NCBI GenBank assembly: GCA_023229465.1
Contig: JALNZE010000011.1
Span: forward strand, 33,240 to 97,239
DNA: 64,000 nt
Direction: 5' to 3'
DNA from: Chitinophagaceae bacterium
Lineage (GTDB): Bacteria > Bacteroidota > Bacteroidia > Chitinophagales > Chitinophagaceae
The notes beneath the pieces were generated by a model. That model saw only the letters and a program-made list of their open reading frames with translations. It was not told the origin of the DNA and did not search any database. Position 1 is the first letter of the stretch; each line of letters starts with the position of its first letter. Of this stretch, positions 63,601 through 64,000 are shown piece by piece. Made by a program: the position numbers and the translations under genes.

Positions 63601-63862
63601 TTGGTTTTGGTTTTGCAAATGTTTTTAATAGGGCATCTGCCTGAATCAGTCCGGATCCTGATTTTTCATCTAACCCGGAAATTTCCATGTCTATGGCAGT
63701 ACCCTGGATGATAGATTTTATTTGTCCTGGGGTTAACTGTTCATTGGAAAACTTCTGTTTAGCTTCAATTAATAAAGCTGCCGCGGCAGCTACGTGCGGC
63801 GCCGCTGCAGATGTTCCAAAGAAATTAGGAAAAGCGTCTCCATCAATATTTTTACCTCCCAT
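60641..63862 (-). CDS. Subtilase-like MBG-domain secreted protein, 5'-truncated, with SRALVN repeats and T9SS signal
   Basis: Open frame of 1073 residues. The first 60 are the end of an S8 subtilase domain, with the catalytic Ser in FFGTSAAAPHVAAAAALL. The Asp and His parts are missing: upstream the frame ends at a TAA (63926-63928) and the subtilase-like pattern stops before NTTVNMGG. Behind it come an Ig-like part, several MBG-type repeats (NKTKIYGDVNPLLTATYTGF, NKTKVQGNPNPPLTAITNGL), twelve SRALVN units, and a type A T9SS sorting domain (IYPNPASNKIIVE to the end). Probably a broken secreted protease; it could also be expressed as a non-proteolytic fragment. Confidence 0.8.
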   Translation of the reverse strand: MGGKNIDGDAFPNFFGTSAAAPHVAAAAALLIEAKQKFSNEQLTPGQIKSIIQGTAIDMEISGLDEKSGSGLIQADALLKTFAKPKPKIVSLESVNNALFVAGSTLKVNGENLSPETKILFRGTEIPTTVTDEFSASAIIPGYIGGNPSIQLSTLAISSSALDGGTSEALKFFDIPKKDIKIIAENKAKKYGEVLPAFTYTVLVNDQPLATSGLTLTDLKLDHLQFNTPVNSLSNVGQYFIQPVSPFDQNNLSASDVSLLELYNYEFVNGLLAIHKLPLKITPRSKTLVYGAKVANVQFDYELDATANLSATERADLTNAIQLNYQSTLEPNAIALTDSRALVNSRALVNSRALVNTDLTNMSILVSSRALVNSRALVNSRALVNGGPLVTETSNIIDIPTALIFGYKTNPETSTLTSSRALVNSRALVNSRALVNSRALVNSRALVNGEPLSNSRALVNGSVIVNATSSAGTDAEPSNNNIAVIIDEKDFEADLSLPNPNITDYKSVVMVTGLHVGSHFIVPGALLAENYEMSYGVGDLTITPANLTIQSPNITATYGDGTIITPSQTITGFQYADNEATVLTGTPAYLIKDAVTGTIVSPQSIGYGRYTIENNLQLLVPPTPDFIVGDLGTDDIIVADPATPANYILTVENGSIVHNKKDLIVTADNKTKIYGDVNPLLTATYTGFVNGDNETNLCLPAFVATTFTLSTTATQTSTVGVYPITITITGCTDGNYNVILNNGTLTVSKINLTITAENKTKVQGNPNPPLTAITNGLVPGDVLNTISFNTPASPISIEQLGRVSTYSNVSLNAGGNVLFVQPGAQVTLYANWYSRIDYNSGGYLYCPGCITQHYIGMIGVFSECHNAGYGSGVLNKTFNAPTTPGVYYLSQTASWEYNCFDHGTGVAVNDPNTAIAVVIVQGVGASITLTTTSTQASTAGTYPITVTVTGTTDSKYNIITNNGTLTIVSPVTAAEFINNKAISATPEENKTITTSTIYPNPASNKIIVETVNEIKSTSQIMLMEANGKIQPVINARFISKNAVEIDISKIQRGVHFVKIIGDKGSEILRFIKL
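62482..62848 (-). repeat. 18-bp direct repeats encoding SRALVN hexapeptides
   Basis: Twelve units of about GTTAACCAARGCCCTGCT (plus-strand form), each one SRALVN. In protein order they come as groups of three, three, five and one, with spacers of 10 to 30 residues. All are in frame with the large secreted protein. Confidence 0.9.
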
Positions 63863-63932
63863 GTTAACAGTTGTATTATTAATGAGAGCATAATTTAGTG
63901 ATACATTAAAATTTATTTTGTATCTTTATGAG

Positions 63933-64000
63933 ATGATAATGATAAAAAAGCGAGGCAGCAAAGACAGCCAGGAAACAAAAAGGAAGTTGGCGGTAGATTT
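63933..64000 (+). CDS. Possible start of a gene leaving the window
   Basis: Open frame from an ATG to the right edge, beginning MIMIKKRGSKDSQETKRKLA. The composition looks like coding sequence with a basic N-terminus. It lies just outside the point where the subtilase frame breaks, so it may belong to an element that interrupted that gene. Too short to name; other Met codons follow two codons later. Confidence 0.3.
   Translation, partial: MIMIKKRGSKDSQETKRKLAVD

Noticed and set aside
1..64000. tRNA or rRNA genes
   Set aside because: I saw no T-arm consensus or cloverleaf and no rRNA sequence in the gaps; a program such as tRNAscan would be needed to exclude a degenerate one.

Overview
The window is chromosomal DNA of a member of the Bacteroidota, most likely of the Chitinophagaceae or close relatives. 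Evidence: a SusD/RagB nutrient-binding protein, a type IX secretion (T9SS) sorting domain, Bacteroidota-restricted families (DUF2911, DUF3078, DUF4294, DUF4397), almost no Shine-Dalgarno sequences, and repeated -7 promoter elements of the Bacteroidota form TAnnTTTG at sensible distances from start codons. No rRNA, tRNA, CRISPR array or complete insertion sequence was seen.

Layout. 1-5600: end of a SusD operon with a DUF4397 lipoprotein, a STAS-domain protein divergent from clpC, and ubiX. 5600-16400: an alpha-glucan phosphorylase-like enzyme, a lipoprotein, a DtxR-type regulator with a clear operator in front of an Nramp-UspA metal transporter, NADP isocitrate dehydrogenase, a PafA-type alkaline phosphatase, an alpha-oxoamine synthase and a DUF2911 protein. 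16400-31000: a hypothetical barrel-like protein, xerD, a YkgJ cysteine-cluster protein, yraN, manA, a DUF6580 membrane protein, phzF-rnhA, an acyl-CoA carboxylase beta subunit, a GMC oxidoreductase, malQ with starch-binding domains, a dipeptide epimerase and trmH. 31000-41800: mltG-brkB, the operon miaB / sigma-54 activator / lptE / TPR-like / secG, DUF3078, purK, an L,D-transpeptidase and aspartate kinase.

41900-43900 is an AT-rich restriction-modification island: a beta-class DNA methyltransferase with an unusual C-terminal nuclease-like domain, followed by an MjaI-family endonuclease. The expected target of that family, CTAG, is almost absent from the whole window (six sites found by eye). 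44200-58500 returns to housekeeping and accessory genes: ABC ATPase, YfiT-like and Nudix proteins, tonB-folC, TSUP and EamA transporters, a radical SAM protein of unknown role, an agmatinase-like ureohydrolase, ccmE-ccmF, DUF4294, and the N-degron pair aat and clpS. 58600-64000 holds a TPR-adenylate cyclase and a large secreted MBG-domain/subtilase protein whose catalytic domain is cut off at its 5' end and which carries twelve SRALVN hexapeptide repeats.

The observations I rate highest are the CTAG avoidance linked to the R-M pair, a dispersed repeat inserted in frame in aspartate kinase, the SRALVN repeats, the broken subtilase, a phosphorylase that lacks the cofactor lysine, and the metal-regulator operator placed on its own -7 element. 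All counts and alignments were made by eye.
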